A DNA stretch of 64,000 nt. It comes from Xanthomonas translucens pv. cerealis. Its GTDB lineage: Bacteria > Pseudomonadota > Gammaproteobacteria > Xanthomonadales > Xanthomonadaceae. Of this stretch, positions 29,075-40,495 are shown in pieces (position 1 is the first letter of the stretch; every line of letters starts with the position of its first letter). A program made the position numbers and the translations under genes. The stretch spans positions 4,030,001 to 4,094,000 of the forward strand of contig NZ_CP038228.1 of the NCBI RefSeq assembly GCF_006838285.1. The letters are read 5' to 3'. The notes beneath the pieces are model-generated. The model saw only the letters and a list, made by a program, of their open reading frames with translations. It was not told where the DNA came from and made no database searches.

Positions 29075-29305
29075 ATGCGCCCGCTCGTGGAGCGGCTTCA
29101 GCCGCGACCAACGAAGCGGCGAAGTTGTCAGGTTTCGGATCCTTTCGGGCCGATGGCCCGAGGCCACTCGGCGCCCTTCCACAACGCACCCAAGCACGCT
29201 AGTCGCAGATACTGTGGGAGAGACTTCAGTCGCGGCGAACCAAGCGGCGCAGCTGGCAGGTTTCAGTGTCTGTCGGGACTGAAGCTTCTGCTACAAGAAC
29301 GACAG
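29075..29305. repeat. Dispersed short repeats in a 580-bp gap
   Basis: The gap 28909-29488 has no supported gene. It carries copies of the xanthomonad repeat: GTGGAGCGGCTTCAGCCGCG near 29085, TGTGGGAGAGACTTCAGTCG near 29213, GTCGGGACTGAAGCTTCTGC near 29273. An open frame from 29057 runs through it into the pat gene but is not protein-like. Confidence 0.7.
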
Positions 29306-29488
29306 CAGCCACTCGCGAGATCTGTGGGAGTGCACCCCCCGACGCGTGCACGCCAGAACCTACTGCCTTTGCCGCATCGGCCGAAGCCGCGACGTGGCTG
29401 GCCGCGGCGCGTGCGCATTCCACAATCATCCCCGCGCCAGCATCACCCGTGTACCGTTGGCGCACCGCTTGCCCGCCCTGCGCCCGCC

Positions 29489-32185
29489 ATGAGCACCTAC
29501 CACCTGCAGTCCGTGTTCCGCCCCGCCTCGGTTGCCATCGTCGGCGGCAGTCCGCGCGAGCGCTCGGCCGGGCGCGCGGTGGTGCGCAACCTGCGCACCG
29601 CCGGCTTTCCCGGGCAGATCGGTTGGGTCAGCCCGCGCTACCGCGAGATCGACGGCGTGCCCACCGTGCGCCGGCTCACCGATCTGCCGTGGGTGCCGGA
29701 CCTGGTGGTCATCACCGCGCCGGCGCGGATCGTGCCGCGCATCGTCGCCATCGCCGCGCGGCGCGGCGTCGCCGCGGCGATCATCCTCACCGCCGGCCTG
29801 GGCGAAGGCCCGAGCTCGGCCGCGGCGCGGGTCGAAGCGGCCGCGCGCGCCAAGGGCCTGCGCATCCTCGGCCCGCATTGCCTGGGCGTGATCGCCCCGC
29901 ACGCCAAGCTCAACGCCAGCATCGCCGCGCACTGCCCGCAGCCGGGCGATCTGGCGCTGATTTCCGAATCCAGCGCCATCGCCGCCGCCTTGGTGGAGTG
30001 GGGCGTGGCGCGCTCGGTCGGTTTCTCCGCGGTGGTGTCGCTGGGCGATGCGCTGGACGTGGACTTCGGCGACCTGCTCGACTATTTCGCCACCGACTAC
30101 CGCACCCGCGCGATCCTGCTGTACGTCGAACACATCCACGACGCGCGCAAGTTCATGTCCGCCGCGCGGGCCGCGGCGCGCGCCAAACCGGTGGTGGTGG
30201 TGAAGTCCGGGCGTCTGCTGCGCATCGACCCCAATGCCGACACCCATGTGCAGGCGCTGGCCAGTTCCGACGCGGTCTACGGTGCCGCCTTCGCCCGCGC
30301 CGGCCTGCTGCGCGTGCGCGCGCTGGACGAACTGTTCGCCGCGGCCGAGACCCTGGGCCGGCTCAGCACCTTCCCCGGCCGCCGCCTGGCGATCCTCAGC
30401 AATGGCGGCGGCGTCGGCCGCCTGGCGGTGGACAAGCTCGCCGACCTCGGCGGCACCCTGGCCGCGTTGTCGCCGCACACCCTGCAACGCCTGGAGCAGG
30501 CGCTGCCGCAGGAGTGGTCGCACGCCAACCCGGTGGACATCGTGGTCGATGCCGACGGCGAGCGCTACGCCGCCGCCGTCGAAGCGCTGCTGGCCGATCC
30601 GGAGAACGACGCAGTGCTGGTGGTCAACGTGCCGACCGCCTTCACCTCCTCGGCCGACGCCGCGCAGGCGCTGACCCGCACCCTGGGCCTGCGCCCGCGT
30701 CACCATCGCGACAAGCCGGTGTTCGCGGTGTGGCTGGGCAACGACGAAAGCGCCACCGCCGTGCTCAACGCCGCGCATATTCCCACCTATGCCACCGAGG
30801 CCGACGCGGTACGCGGCTTCATGCATCTGGTGCGCTACCGCGAAGCGCAGGCGGCGCTGATGGAAACCCCGCCCAGCCTGCCCGAGGATTTCGTGTTCGA
30901 CGCCGCCACCGCGCGCGGCATCGTCGATGCGGCGTTGGCCGCCGGCCAGACCTGGCTGGATCCGCTGGCCACCACCCGCCTGCTCGCCGCCTACGGCATT
31001 CCCACCGCGCCGGTGGTGCATGCGGCCAGCGCCGCCGACGCCGCACTGGCCGCGGCGCCGATGCTGGCCGACGGCCTGGCCGTCGCGGTGAAGATCCATT
31101 CGGCCGACATCCCGCACAAGTCCGACGTGGACGGCGTGCGCTTGAACCTGGTCAGCGCGCAGGCGGTGCAGGACGCCGCCGAAGGCATTGTGGCCCGCGC
31201 GCGCGCCGCGCGTCCCGACGCGCGCATCGACGGCGTGCTGGTGCAGCCCACCCTGTTGCGGCCTAAAGCGCGCGAACTGATCGCCGGCATCGCCGACGAC
31301 TCCACCTTCGGTCCGGTGATCGTGTTCGGCCGCGGCGGCACTGCGGTGGAAGTGATCGACGACAAGGCGCTGGCGCTGCCGCCGCTGGACCTGCGCCTGG
31401 CCCACGAACTGATCGGCCGCACCCGCGTCAGCCGCATCCTCAAGGCCTACCGCGACGTGCCCGCGGCCGACGAGCGCGCCGTAGCGATGGTGCTGGTCAA
31501 GCTCGCGCAACTGGCCGCCGATCTGCCGGAGATCCGCGAACTGGACATCAACCCGCTGCTGGCCGACCGCGACGGCGTGATCGCGCTGGACGCACGCGTG
31601 GCGGTGGCGCCGTCGCGGCGCCTGCACAAGGGCCGTGGCCACCCGCGTTTCGCGATTTTCCCATATCCGAAGGAATGGGAACGGCGCATCGCGCTCAACG
31701 ACGGCGGCACCGCCCTGGTGCGCCCGGTGCGCCCGGAAGACGACGCGCTGTTCCGCAGCTTCTTCGCCCGCGTCACCGACGAGGACCTGCGCCTGCGCTT
31801 CTTCCAGGCGGTGAAGCACTTCAGCCACGAGTTCATCGCCCGCCTGACCCAGCTCGACTACGCCCGCTCGATCGCCCTGGTGGTGATCGAACCCAAGACC
31901 GGCGACATGCTCGGCGCGGTGCGCCTGCACGCCGACGCCGACTACGACCGCGGCGAATACGGCATCCTGATCCGCTCCGACCTCAAAGGCCACGGCATCG
32001 GCTGGCAGCTGATGCGGATCATGATCGAATACGCCGGCTGGCTCGGCCTCAACGTCATCGAAGGCCAGGTCCTGCGCGAGAACCGCACCATGCTGGCGAT
32101 GTGCGCGCACCTGGGCTTCAAGGCCACCCCGGACCCGGAGGATGCGATGTTGATGGATGTGGTGTTGCCGGTGGGGAAGGGGTAA
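29489..32185 (+). CDS. Pat/YfiQ-type protein acetyltransferase (acyl-CoA synthetase-like plus GNAT)
   Basis: 898 residues. The N-terminal CoA-binding domain (SVFRPASVAIVGGSPRERSAGRAVVRNL) is followed by succinyl-CoA-ligase-like and ATP-grasp parts (VFGRGGTAVEVIDDKALALPPLD) as in ADP-forming acetyl-CoA synthetases. The C-terminal GNAT domain (residues about 730-895) contains VRPVRPEDDALFRSFF, the acetyl-CoA loop RSDLKGHGIGWQLMRIMIEYA and GLNVIEGQVLRENRTMLAMCAHLGF. Proteins of this build acetylate lysines, classically of acetyl-CoA synthetase, and the synthetase half is often regulatory. The start at 29489 follows the end of the repeat-rich gap. Confidence 0.9.
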   Translation: MSTYHLQSVFRPASVAIVGGSPRERSAGRAVVRNLRTAGFPGQIGWVSPRYREIDGVPTVRRLTDLPWVPDLVVITAPARIVPRIVAIAARRGVAAAIILTAGLGEGPSSAAARVEAAARAKGLRILGPHCLGVIAPHAKLNASIAAHCPQPGDLALISESSAIAAALVEWGVARSVGFSAVVSLGDALDVDFGDLLDYFATDYRTRAILLYVEHIHDARKFMSAARAAARAKPVVVVKSGRLLRIDPNADTHVQALASSDAVYGAAFARAGLLRVRALDELFAAAETLGRLSTFPGRRLAILSNGGGVGRLAVDKLADLGGTLAALSPHTLQRLEQALPQEWSHANPVDIVVDADGERYAAAVEALLADPENDAVLVVNVPTAFTSSADAAQALTRTLGLRPRHHRDKPVFAVWLGNDESATAVLNAAHIPTYATEADAVRGFMHLVRYREAQAALMETPPSLPEDFVFDAATARGIVDAALAAGQTWLDPLATTRLLAAYGIPTAPVVHAASAADAALAAAPMLADGLAVAVKIHSADIPHKSDVDGVRLNLVSAQAVQDAAEGIVARARAARPDARIDGVLVQPTLLRPKARELIAGIADDSTFGPVIVFGRGGTAVEVIDDKALALPPLDLRLAHELIGRTRVSRILKAYRDVPAADERAVAMVLVKLAQLAADLPEIRELDINPLLADRDGVIALDARVAVAPSRRLHKGRGHPRFAIFPYPKEWERRIALNDGGTALVRPVRPEDDALFRSFFARVTDEDLRLRFFQAVKHFSHEFIARLTQLDYARSIALVVIEPKTGDMLGAVRLHADADYDRGEYGILIRSDLKGHGIGWQLMRIMIEYAGWLGLNVIEGQVLRENRTMLAMCAHLGFKATPDPEDAMLMDVVLPVGKG

Positions 32186-32250
32186 GGGGGCGCTAAGTCG
32201 TGTGTCCGGTTTTTGCGCGCAGTGGCGATGTGCAAAAGACGCGACGGTGC

Positions 32251-32274
32251 GGATTGGCTGGAAGTCGCCAATCC
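32251..32274 (+). other. Small hairpin in the leader of the membrane protein gene
   Basis: GGATTGGC at 32251-32258 pairs perfectly with GCCAATCC at 32267-32274 around an eight-base loop. It may end the pat transcript or structure the leader of the next gene. Confidence 0.4.
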
Positions 32275-32329
32275 ATCCCAGGGAAGTTGGCGTCCAGCGA
32301 AGACGCCAAAAGTCAAGGAGAATCGAGCA

Positions 32330-32971
32330 GTGCCTATGTTGATGACGATCGCGTTCCTTCCTTTTGCTGCATTGGCAGCGGCATACATCGCAAGCACACT
32401 CAAGCCAGCGAAACGCAGGCCGCTGATCTTCATTGCCGGCGGCTCTTTCATATCGGTCTTGGGCGCACTGGGGGGCTATGCACTACGCCCCGCGCTCCAG
32501 TCTGGTTATGTCCGCTTCAATAGCAGGTACGCCGGAGATATCCACGCCGTCTTGGCGCAAAATCCTTTGCGATACTGGGCGATCGTGTTTGTGCTCTATG
32601 CCATGTTGGTGCTTCTGGCTGGCTTTGGATTCGCAATGATTGGGCTTTGCTTTCGCAAAGGGGCGGCAATACACGCTGATCTAACTAAAGGGGCCAGGGG
32701 GAATACCCGTTTGAAGCAGATCCTTCCTCACGCTCCTGACATTGAGCAAGACGCCGCATGCCAGGCGGGGCAAGACACCCCGCCCGGCATGCACTCCATG
32801 GCACTGCAACGATGTCGAGCGCACGGCAAACGCGCCGACGTGGCAGGCAGCATCGGGGGAGAATGCTGCGGGGCGGGCGGTGATGCTGCCACGCGGGGCC
32901 AGCCAAGGCGTTGTACGCGGATGCGCGCCCATCGTGCAATCCGTCGTGTTGCTCGACCATTTCGACTCTAG
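32330..32971 (+). CDS. Small membrane protein, unknown, with doubtful C-terminal tail
   Basis: 213 residues from a GTG at 32330, with AAGGAG nine bases upstream. The first 120 residues hold three clear transmembrane helices (TIAFLPFAALAAAYIAS; PLIFIAGGSFISVLGALGGYAL; YWAIVFVLYAMLVLLAGFGFAMIGL) joined by short basic loops, and look real. The last 90 residues are Cys/Arg/His-rich and not protein-like, and they span a strong 15-bp hairpin at 32756-32792 that should mark a transcript end. I suspect the original stop was lost by mutation. No family is recognised. Base composition is lower in GC than the neighbouring pat gene. Confidence 0.55.
   Translation: MPMLMTIAFLPFAALAAAYIASTLKPAKRRPLIFIAGGSFISVLGALGGYALRPALQSGYVRFNSRYAGDIHAVLAQNPLRYWAIVFVLYAMLVLLAGFGFAMIGLCFRKGAAIHADLTKGARGNTRLKQILPHAPDIEQDAACQAGQDTPPGMHSMALQRCRAHGKRADVAGSIGGECCGAGGDAATRGQPRRCTRMRAHRAIRRVARPFRL
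32756..32792 (+). terminator. Strong hairpin inside the open frame tail
   Basis: GCATGCCAGGCGGGG at 32756-32770 pairs with CCCCGCCCGGCATGC at 32778-32792, with one A-C mismatch in fifteen and a seven-base loop. It resembles a terminator stem but lacks a U tract. Confidence 0.55.
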
Positions 32972-32988
32972 CCGATTGTCCCGAGGCA

Positions 32989-33408
32989 ATGAGTAGACAG
33001 ATGCGCCCAGGGCGCGCTCCGACCACGACAGCGCGTCGTGCCCCAGCTGATGCGCATGCCCGCAGCGCGTTCGGCCGCGTGCTCGCGATGCTGCTGGTGA
33101 TCGGCATCGGTGCCTATGCTTATTCGCTGATCGCACCGCGCTTCGCGGCCACGCCGACGCCGAGCGTAGCCGTACCGAGGACATCGAGCGCAGTCACGAC
33201 ACCCACTTCCATTGCACAGGCCACAGCCACAGCGCCGGCCGTACCCGCGGCAGCGGCACCCGCTCAGCACTTCCAGTGTGACGGACGCACTCATTGCGCG
33301 CAGATGACCTCGTGCGAGGAAGCGACCTATTGCCTGCGCACCTGCCCTGGCGTGCAGATGGACGGCAACCACGACGGCGTGCCGTGCGAGCGGCAGTGGT
33401 GTCATTAG
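32989..33408 (+). CDS. Excalibur-domain membrane-anchored protein
   Basis: 139 residues from ATG 32989 (CGAGG just upstream). A basic N-terminus and a single transmembrane helix (VLAMLLVIGIGAYAYSLIA) are followed by a Thr/Pro/Ala linker of about 45 residues. The C-terminal excalibur domain is FQCDGRTHCAQMTSCEEATYCL, with the Ca-binding-like DGNHDGVPCE and terminal Cys-His. Excalibur domains are extracellular calcium-binding modules. The protein would be anchored in the inner membrane with the domain in the periplasm. No operon partner is obvious. Confidence 0.85.
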   Translation: MSRQMRPGRAPTTTARRAPADAHARSAFGRVLAMLLVIGIGAYAYSLIAPRFAATPTPSVAVPRTSSAVTTPTSIAQATATAPAVPAAAAPAQHFQCDGRTHCAQMTSCEEATYCLRTCPGVQMDGNHDGVPCERQWCH

Positions 33409-33527
33409 CCGCCCTTCCATTGCGGTAGTTCAGAAGCAGTGTTGAGCAACCAACTTCTCGTCGGCGTCGGGTCTTCAGTTGCGGCAGCTTGCTGGAACCG
33501 TAGCTGCGGGAGATGGCGATGTTTGAC

Positions 33528-33612
33528 GGAGGTCGCGGCTGAAGCCCCTACAGTGCACACAGCCCGCGACCGCACGTTCTGTTGGAGCGGCTTTAGCCGC
33601 GACGAACGCAGC
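33528..33612. repeat. Dispersed short repeats, 400-bp gap
   Basis: The gap 33409-33809 shows no gene. It contains GTCGCGGCTGAAGCCCCTAC near 33534 and GTTGGAGCGGCTTTAGCCGC near 33580, both of the repeat family described at 1455. Confidence 0.7.
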
Positions 33613-33809
33613 GATGGGGCTGACGACGCTGTTCAGCGTCGCGGCCGGTGGTTCGAGGCGGCCTGCGCGCATGACAAGGGCAAAGCGCCTTGATGGTGGT
33701 TGTTCGCGGCGCGGTGGCGCTTACACGGTCGAATCGCCCACATCCGCATCGAAGCGCATACGGCCATGGATCGGCAGCGGCGTCCCCTCGGCGATGCGCC
33801 GAAGCAAGC

Positions 33810-34544
33810 TCAGCCCTCGTCGCGGGTGAACGGCGCCACGCGCAACTTGACCCGATGCTCGACCCCGGCCGGACACTGTCCTGGCGCCGGTCCGCGGAAG
33901 TAGCTGCGCTGCCAGCCTTGGCGTTTGGCCTCTGGAGCGTCTTGCTGCAGGTCGTGCAGGAACTGGCCGCGGCTGCGCATCCAGGCCTGATAGTCGCGTT
34001 CCAGTTCCGGCGTCTGCGACAGCGGTTGCCAGCGCGGCTCGGTCTCGGCCAGTACCCGCCGCTGCACCGGGAAGAAGTGGCAGAACGGTTCGCCAGCGTC
34101 GAAGCGCACGCGTCCGGGGCGGGTGAACTGCCAGTTCATGGTGAAGGTGTACGGACTCCAGTCGGTCTCGATCAGCCCGGTCAGCCCGGCGATGCCGTCC
34201 TTGGGCCGGTTGACCGGCGCGGTCACGTACAGGTCCATGCCTGGCTCGGTGCGGAACAGGCAGGGCACATGGAAGGTGAGCACGCCGTAGCCGAAATGGC
34301 TGACCGCTGGCGCGTGGTTGCCGACGTCGGGGTGGAGACGGATGGCGTCGAGCGCGTTGCCGCCGCTCCATTCGGCCTCGAACCCGCTCTGGCACAGCAG
34401 CTCCCAACCGTGCGCGTTGGCGATGTCCAGCGGCAGGCAGCGGTAGGCGTAGCGCTGGTCGGTGCGGTCCATCCACGGCCGCTCGCGCGGCGCCGGGCGC
34501 ACGTCGAGGGTGTGGCCGTCGAGAACGTGGGCGGTGAGCTTCAT
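33810..34544 (-). CDS. DUF6065 family protein
   Basis: 244 residues beginning MKLTAHVLDGHTLDVRPAP. It is soluble and rich in Trp, Pro and Arg, with no signal peptide. Conserved-looking blocks are YRCLPLDIANAHGWELLC, FGYGVLTFHVPCLFRTEPGMDLYVTAPVNRPKDG, ETDWSPYTFTMNWQFTRPG and FCHFFPVQR; these match my recollection of DUF6065, a family with no known activity that is often found near secondary-metabolite or oxygenase genes. It lies downstream of liuD on the same strand (182 bp gap). The upstream open frame to 34676 is not protein-like. Confidence 0.7.
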   Translation of the reverse strand: MKLTAHVLDGHTLDVRPAPRERPWMDRTDQRYAYRCLPLDIANAHGWELLCQSGFEAEWSGGNALDAIRLHPDVGNHAPAVSHFGYGVLTFHVPCLFRTEPGMDLYVTAPVNRPKDGIAGLTGLIETDWSPYTFTMNWQFTRPGRVRFDAGEPFCHFFPVQRRVLAETEPRWQPLSQTPELERDYQAWMRSRGQFLHDLQQDAPEAKRQGWQRSYFRGPAPGQCPAGVEHRVKLRVAPFTRDEG

Positions 34545-34726
34545 GGCGGCGTACTTGGCTGCGGGCGTGCGCCGAGTGTGACGCGTCGGCGCCGGTATGG
34601 CGACCGTGCACGGCGGCCGCCGTGCGCTCGCTGCGGTGTCGCGGCCGTTCGCGGTTGCGCACCGCAGTGCGATCAAGCAGAAGGTGCTTGCGTTGTGCGC
34701 GCGCGCCGCGGCGTGCGGACCCGTGC

Positions 34727-36736
<2,010 letters not shown>

Positions 36737-36767
36737 GGTCAGTTGCCTGGAAAAGGGGTGTCGTGTC

Positions 36768-36850
36768 TTGCGGTTGCGGTTGCGGTTGCGGTTGCGGTTG
36801 CGGTTGCGGTTGCTGTTGCTGTTGCTTTGGCTGTTGCTGTTGCCATTGCT
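36768..36850. repeat. TTGCGG/TTGCTG hexamer tract
   Basis: About seven TTGCGG units are followed by degenerate TTGCTG units immediately upstream of the liuD start. The tract length is likely to vary between strains by slippage and could alter liuD expression. A related AGCAAG hexamer tract (the complement of TTGCTC) is at about 37136-37160. Confidence 0.8.
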
Positions 36851-36889
36851 TTTGACTTACTGGGTTCCCTTCCGAAGCGGCGGCCATGG

Positions 36890-37350
36890 CGGGGAAAAAC
36901 CCGAAGGGCGGCGCACATGGATGTGCGCCGTTCGCGGCAGGGGCTTGATGCCCCTTCCGCGAATCCCCGGTATGGACGCGGACCCGGAGCGCGCAGCGCT
37001 GAGGGCGCTAGGCAGGGCGCGCTTTCTTTTGGTTACTTTTCTTTGCGCGAGCAAAGAAAAGTGACTCGCCGCAAGGCGAAAGCTTTTGCCGTTGTCGTTG
37101 TCTTGGTTCTGGCACTGAGATTTTGAAGCTTTGAAGCAAGAGCAAGAGCAAGAGCAAGAGCTTCCGCTGGCGCGGGTCACTTTTCTTTGCTTGTGCAAAG
37201 AAAAGTAACCAAAAGAAAGCACACCCCGCAGCGCGCCCTCCGCGCTACGCGCTCCGGGTCCGCAGCCCCAACGGGCATTTTTCGATGGCACATCCATGTG
37301 CCAGCGAAAAACGTCGCGCATCCTGCGCGCCGCCCTTCGGGTATTCGCCC
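36890..37350. repeat. Mirrored pair of xanthomonad repeats, large inverted structure
   Basis: Two related blocks of about 145 bp face each other. Each has a hairpin with stem ACTTTTCTTTGC/GCAAAGAAAAGT (37036-37063 and 37179-37206), then the CTTTCTTTTGGTTAC tail, a GC-rich part (CCGGAGCGCGCAGCGCTGAG versus its inverted counterpart) and an outer hairpin built on GGCGCACATGGATGTGCGCC or GGCACATCCATGTGCC. Together they form a large imperfect palindrome between liuB and liuD, where related clusters often carry liuC. No gene is seen in 36737-37521. Confidence 0.75.
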
Positions 37351-37521
37351 GCCGCGCCTGCCGCGCCGAGGGGGGCCGGTAGATCAAGAGCAAAGCAACA
37401 GCAACGGCAACTGCAGAGGCAACGGCAGAGGCAACGGCAGAGGCCGAGGCGATTCTTTCGGCCATGCGGCGCATGGCGGCCAATGACCGTCGCGCTTGCA
37501 AAGCAGAGCGATCGCGCCCGC

Positions 37522-39132
37522 TCACATCCGGAACACCCCGAATCGGGTCGGTTCCGCCGGTGCGTTCAACGCCGCCGACAGTCCCAGCCCCAGCACCCGT
37601 CGCGTCTGCGCCGGATCGATGATGCCGTCGTCCCATAGCCGCGCACTGGCGTAATACGGATGGCCCTGGCGCTCGAACTGCTCGCGGATCGGCGTCTTGA
37701 AGTCCGTCTCGTCCTCGGCCGACCAGGCGCCGCCCTTGGCCTCGATGCCGTCGCGGCGCACCGTCGCCAGCACGCTTGCCGCCTGCTCCCCGCCCATCAC
37801 CCCGATCCGCGCGTTCGGCCACATCCACAGGAAATTCGGCGAATACGCGCGGCCGCACATGCCGTAGTTGCCGGCACCGAACGAACCGCCGATCACCACC
37901 GTGAACTTGGGCACCTTCGCGCAGGCCACCGCCATTACCAGCTTGGCCCCGTCCTTGGCGATGCCGCCGTGCTCGTACTTGCGCCCGACCATGAAGCCGG
38001 TGATGTTCTGCAGGAACACCAGCGGGATGCCGCGCTGCGCGCACAGTTCGATGAAGTGCGCGCCCTTCAGCGCCGATTCGGAGAACAGGATGCCGTTGTT
38101 GGCGATGATGCCGACCGGATAGCCGTGCAGGTGGGCGAAGCCGGTGACCAGGGTGGTGCCGTAGCGCGCCTTGAACTCGTCCAGGCGCGAGCCGTCGACC
38201 ACCCGCGCGATCACCTCGCGCACGTCGAACGGTTTGCGCGGGTCGGCGGGGATCACCCCGTACAGGTCCTCGGCCGGATACAGCGGCGGCTCCGGCGCGC
38301 GCAACGCCAGCGCGGGTGTCGGCTTGCGCCAGTTGAGCTGGGCCACGATCGCGCGCACCCGCGCCAGCGCCTGCAGGTCGTTGTCGGCGAAATGGTCGGC
38401 CACGCCGGAGATGCGCGTGTGCACGTCGGCGCCGCCCAGTTCCTCGGCGCTGACCTCCTCGCCGGTGGCCGCCTTCACCAGCGGCGGGCCGCCAAGGAAG
38501 ATCGTGCCCTGCTCGCGCACGATCACCGTCTCGTCGCTCATCGCCGGCACATAGGCGCCGCCGGCGGTGCACGAACCCATCACGCAGGCGATCTGGGCGA
38601 TCCCCTGCGCCGACAGGTTGGCCTGGTTGTAGAAGATGCGGCCGAAATGGTCGCGGTCCGGGAACACCTCGTCCTGCAGCGGCAGGAACGCGCCGCCGGA
38701 ATCGACCAGGTAGATGCACGGCAGCCGGTTCTGCTGCGCGATCTCCTGCGCGCGCAGATGTTTCTTCACCGTCATCGGGTAATAGGTGCCACCCTTGACC
38801 GTGGCGTCGTTGGCGACGATCACGCACTCCACGCCGGACACGCGGCCGATGCCGGCGACCACGCCGGCGCACGGGACCTCGTCGGCGTACAGGCCCAGCG
38901 CGGCGAGCGGGGCGATTTCCAGGAAGGCGCTGCCCGGGTCGAGCAGCGCGTCGATGCGCGCGCGCGCCAGCAGCTTGCCGCGCGCCTGGTGCTTGGCGCG
39001 TGCGACTTCGCTGCCGCCCTGGGCGATGCGCGCCTGGGTCTGCTGCAGGTCGTCGACCACCGCGCGCAGCGCCGCGGCGTTGGCGGCGAAGGCATCGCTG
39101 CCGGGTTGCAACTGGGTCTGGATCACGCTCAT
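37522..39132 (-). CDS. liuB: Methylcrotonyl-CoA carboxylase, carboxyltransferase subunit
   Basis: 536 residues, the normal beta-subunit length. It transfers carboxyl from biotin to 3-methylcrotonyl-CoA. Signature parts are GYADEV-like [98 protein letters not shown] and [38 protein letters not shown]. The last residues are [15 protein letters not shown]. It follows liuA on the same strand with a 66-bp gap. A decayed copy of its 3' end lies at 51067-51174. Confidence 0.95.
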   Translation of the reverse strand: MSVIQTQLQPGSDAFAANAAALRAVVDDLQQTQARIAQGGSEVARAKHQARGKLLARARIDALLDPGSAFLEIAPLAALGLYADEVPCAGVVAGIGRVSGVECVIVANDATVKGGTYYPMTVKKHLRAQEIAQQNRLPCIYLVDSGGAFLPLQDEVFPDRDHFGRIFYNQANLSAQGIAQIACVMGSCTAGGAYVPAMSDETVIVREQGTIFLGGPPLVKAATGEEVSAEELGGADVHTRISGVADHFADNDLQALARVRAIVAQLNWRKPTPALALRAPEPPLYPAEDLYGVIPADPRKPFDVREVIARVVDGSRLDEFKARYGTTLVTGFAHLHGYPVGIIANNGILFSESALKGAHFIELCAQRGIPLVFLQNITGFMVGRKYEHGGIAKDGAKLVMAVACAKVPKFTVVIGGSFGAGNYGMCGRAYSPNFLWMWPNARIGVMGGEQAASVLATVRRDGIEAKGGAWSAEDETDFKTPIREQFERQGHPYYASARLWDDGIIDPAQTRRVLGLGLSAALNAPAEPTRFGVFRM

Positions 39133-39198
39133 GGCAGGGCCATCGAAAGGAGGAAAAGAGACTTCGTGTAGGAGCGCATCACATCACGACGCATCACA

Positions 39199-40362
39199 TC
39201 ACTTGGTCCGCTCGAACAGTTCGCGGCCGATCAGCATGCGGCGGATCTCCGAGGTGCCGGCGCCGATCTCGTACAGTTTGGCGTCGCGCCACAGGCGTCC
39301 GGTCGGGTAGTCGTTGATGTAGCCGTTGCCGCCGAGCACCTGGATCGCCTGGCCGGTGAGCCAGGTTGCCTTCTCGGCCGCATACAGGATCGCGCCGGCG
39401 GCATCCTGGCGGGTGGTGCGGCCGGCGTCGCAGGCGCGCGCCACCGCGTACACATAGGCGCGGCAGGCGTTGAGGCCAACGTACATGTCGGCCAGCTTGC
39501 CCTGGATCAGCTGGAAGTTGCCGATCGCCTCGCCGAACTGGCGGCGCTCGTGCACGTACGGCATCACCACGTCCATCGCCGCGGCCATCAGCCCCAGCGG
39601 GCCGCCGGACAGCACCAGCCGCTCGTAGTCCAGGCCCGACATCAGCACGCGCACGCCGCCGCCGACGCTGCCGAGCACGTTCTCCACCGGCACGGCGCAA
39701 TCCTGGAACACCAGCTCGCAAGTGTTGGAGCCGCGCATGCCGAGCTTGTCCAGCTTCTGCGCGGTGCTGAAACCGGGCATGCCCTTCTCGACCAGGAACG
39801 CGGTGATGCCGCGCGCGCCCCCAGCGGGGTCGGTCTTGGCGTAGACCACCAGCACGTCGGCGTCGGGGCCGTTGGTGATCCACATCTTGTTGCCGTTGAG
39901 CCGGTAGTGGTCGCCGTGCAGGTCGGCGCGCAGCTTCATCGAGACCACGTCCGAACCGGCGCCCGGCTCGCTCATCGCCAGCGCGCCGACGTGCTCGCCG
40001 CTGCACAGCCGGGGCAGGTAGCGCGCCTTCTGCGCGGCGCTGCCGTTCTTGCGCAGCTGGTTCACGCACAGGTTCGAATGCGCGCCGTAGGACAGGCCGA
40101 TGGCACCGGAGGCGCGCGAGATCTCCTCCATTGCCACCACGTGCGCCAGGTAGCCCATTGCGCTGCCGCCGTAGTCCTCCTCCACGGTCAACCCGAGCAG
40201 GCCCTGCTCGCCGAGCTTGCGCCACAGCGGCGTCGGGAACGCGTTGTCGCGGTCGGCCTGCTCGGCCAGCGGTGCGATCTCGCGCGCGGCGAAGCCGGTC
40301 ACGCTGTCGCGCAGCAGGTCGATGTCCTCGCCCAGTTCGAAATTCAACGACGGCATCAGCAT
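39199..40362 (-). CDS. liuA: Isovaleryl-CoA dehydrogenase
   Basis: 387 residues of the acyl-CoA dehydrogenase family. It oxidises isovaleryl-CoA to 3-methylcrotonyl-CoA with FAD, the first committed step of the liu pathway. The fold markers are present: [76 protein letters not shown] and [43 protein letters not shown]. The IVD-type catalytic glutamate lies in [19 protein letters not shown] lies six bases before ATG 40362. It is divergent from a TetR gene and first in the liuA-liuB-liuD direction. Confidence 0.95.
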   Translation of the reverse strand: MLMPSLNFELGEDIDLLRDSVTGFAAREIAPLAEQADRDNAFPTPLWRKLGEQGLLGLTVEEDYGGSAMGYLAHVVAMEEISRASGAIGLSYGAHSNLCVNQLRKNGSAAQKARYLPRLCSGEHVGALAMSEPGAGSDVVSMKLRADLHGDHYRLNGNKMWITNGPDADVLVVYAKTDPAGGARGITAFLVEKGMPGFSTAQKLDKLGMRGSNTCELVFQDCAVPVENVLGSVGGGVRVLMSGLDYERLVLSGGPLGLMAAAMDVVMPYVHERRQFGEAIGNFQLIQGKLADMYVGLNACRAYVYAVARACDAGRTTRQDAAGAILYAAEKATWLTGQAIQVLGGNGYINDYPTGRLWRDAKLYEIGAGTSEIRRMLIGRELFERTK

Positions 40363-40468
40363 GGCGGGCTCCGGAGGCAGGCGTGCGGCGGACGGGACGC
40401 CTAGAATCCAGGCGGCGCCGGGGAATGGACCCCAGCGTAGCCGGGAACGACAAAGAAGTGAACAATAA

Positions 40469-40481
40469 TTCATTAATTGAA
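40469..40481. promoter_or_regulatory. AT-rich dyad between liuA and the TetR gene
   Basis: TTCATTAATTGAA is an imperfect palindrome in an otherwise AT-rich 40-bp stretch just before the TetR start. It is the best candidate operator for the divergent regulator. Confidence 0.45.
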
Positions 40482-40495
40482 CTTAGAATCAACTC

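Noticed and set aside
29057..29488. N-terminal extension of the Pat-type acetyltransferase
   Set aside because: It runs through dispersed repeats and is not protein-like; the CoA-binding domain starts at 29489.
36768..36850. CRISPR-like regular repeats
   Set aside because: Units are only six bases with no spacers; this is a simple-sequence tract. No CRISPR array was found elsewhere.
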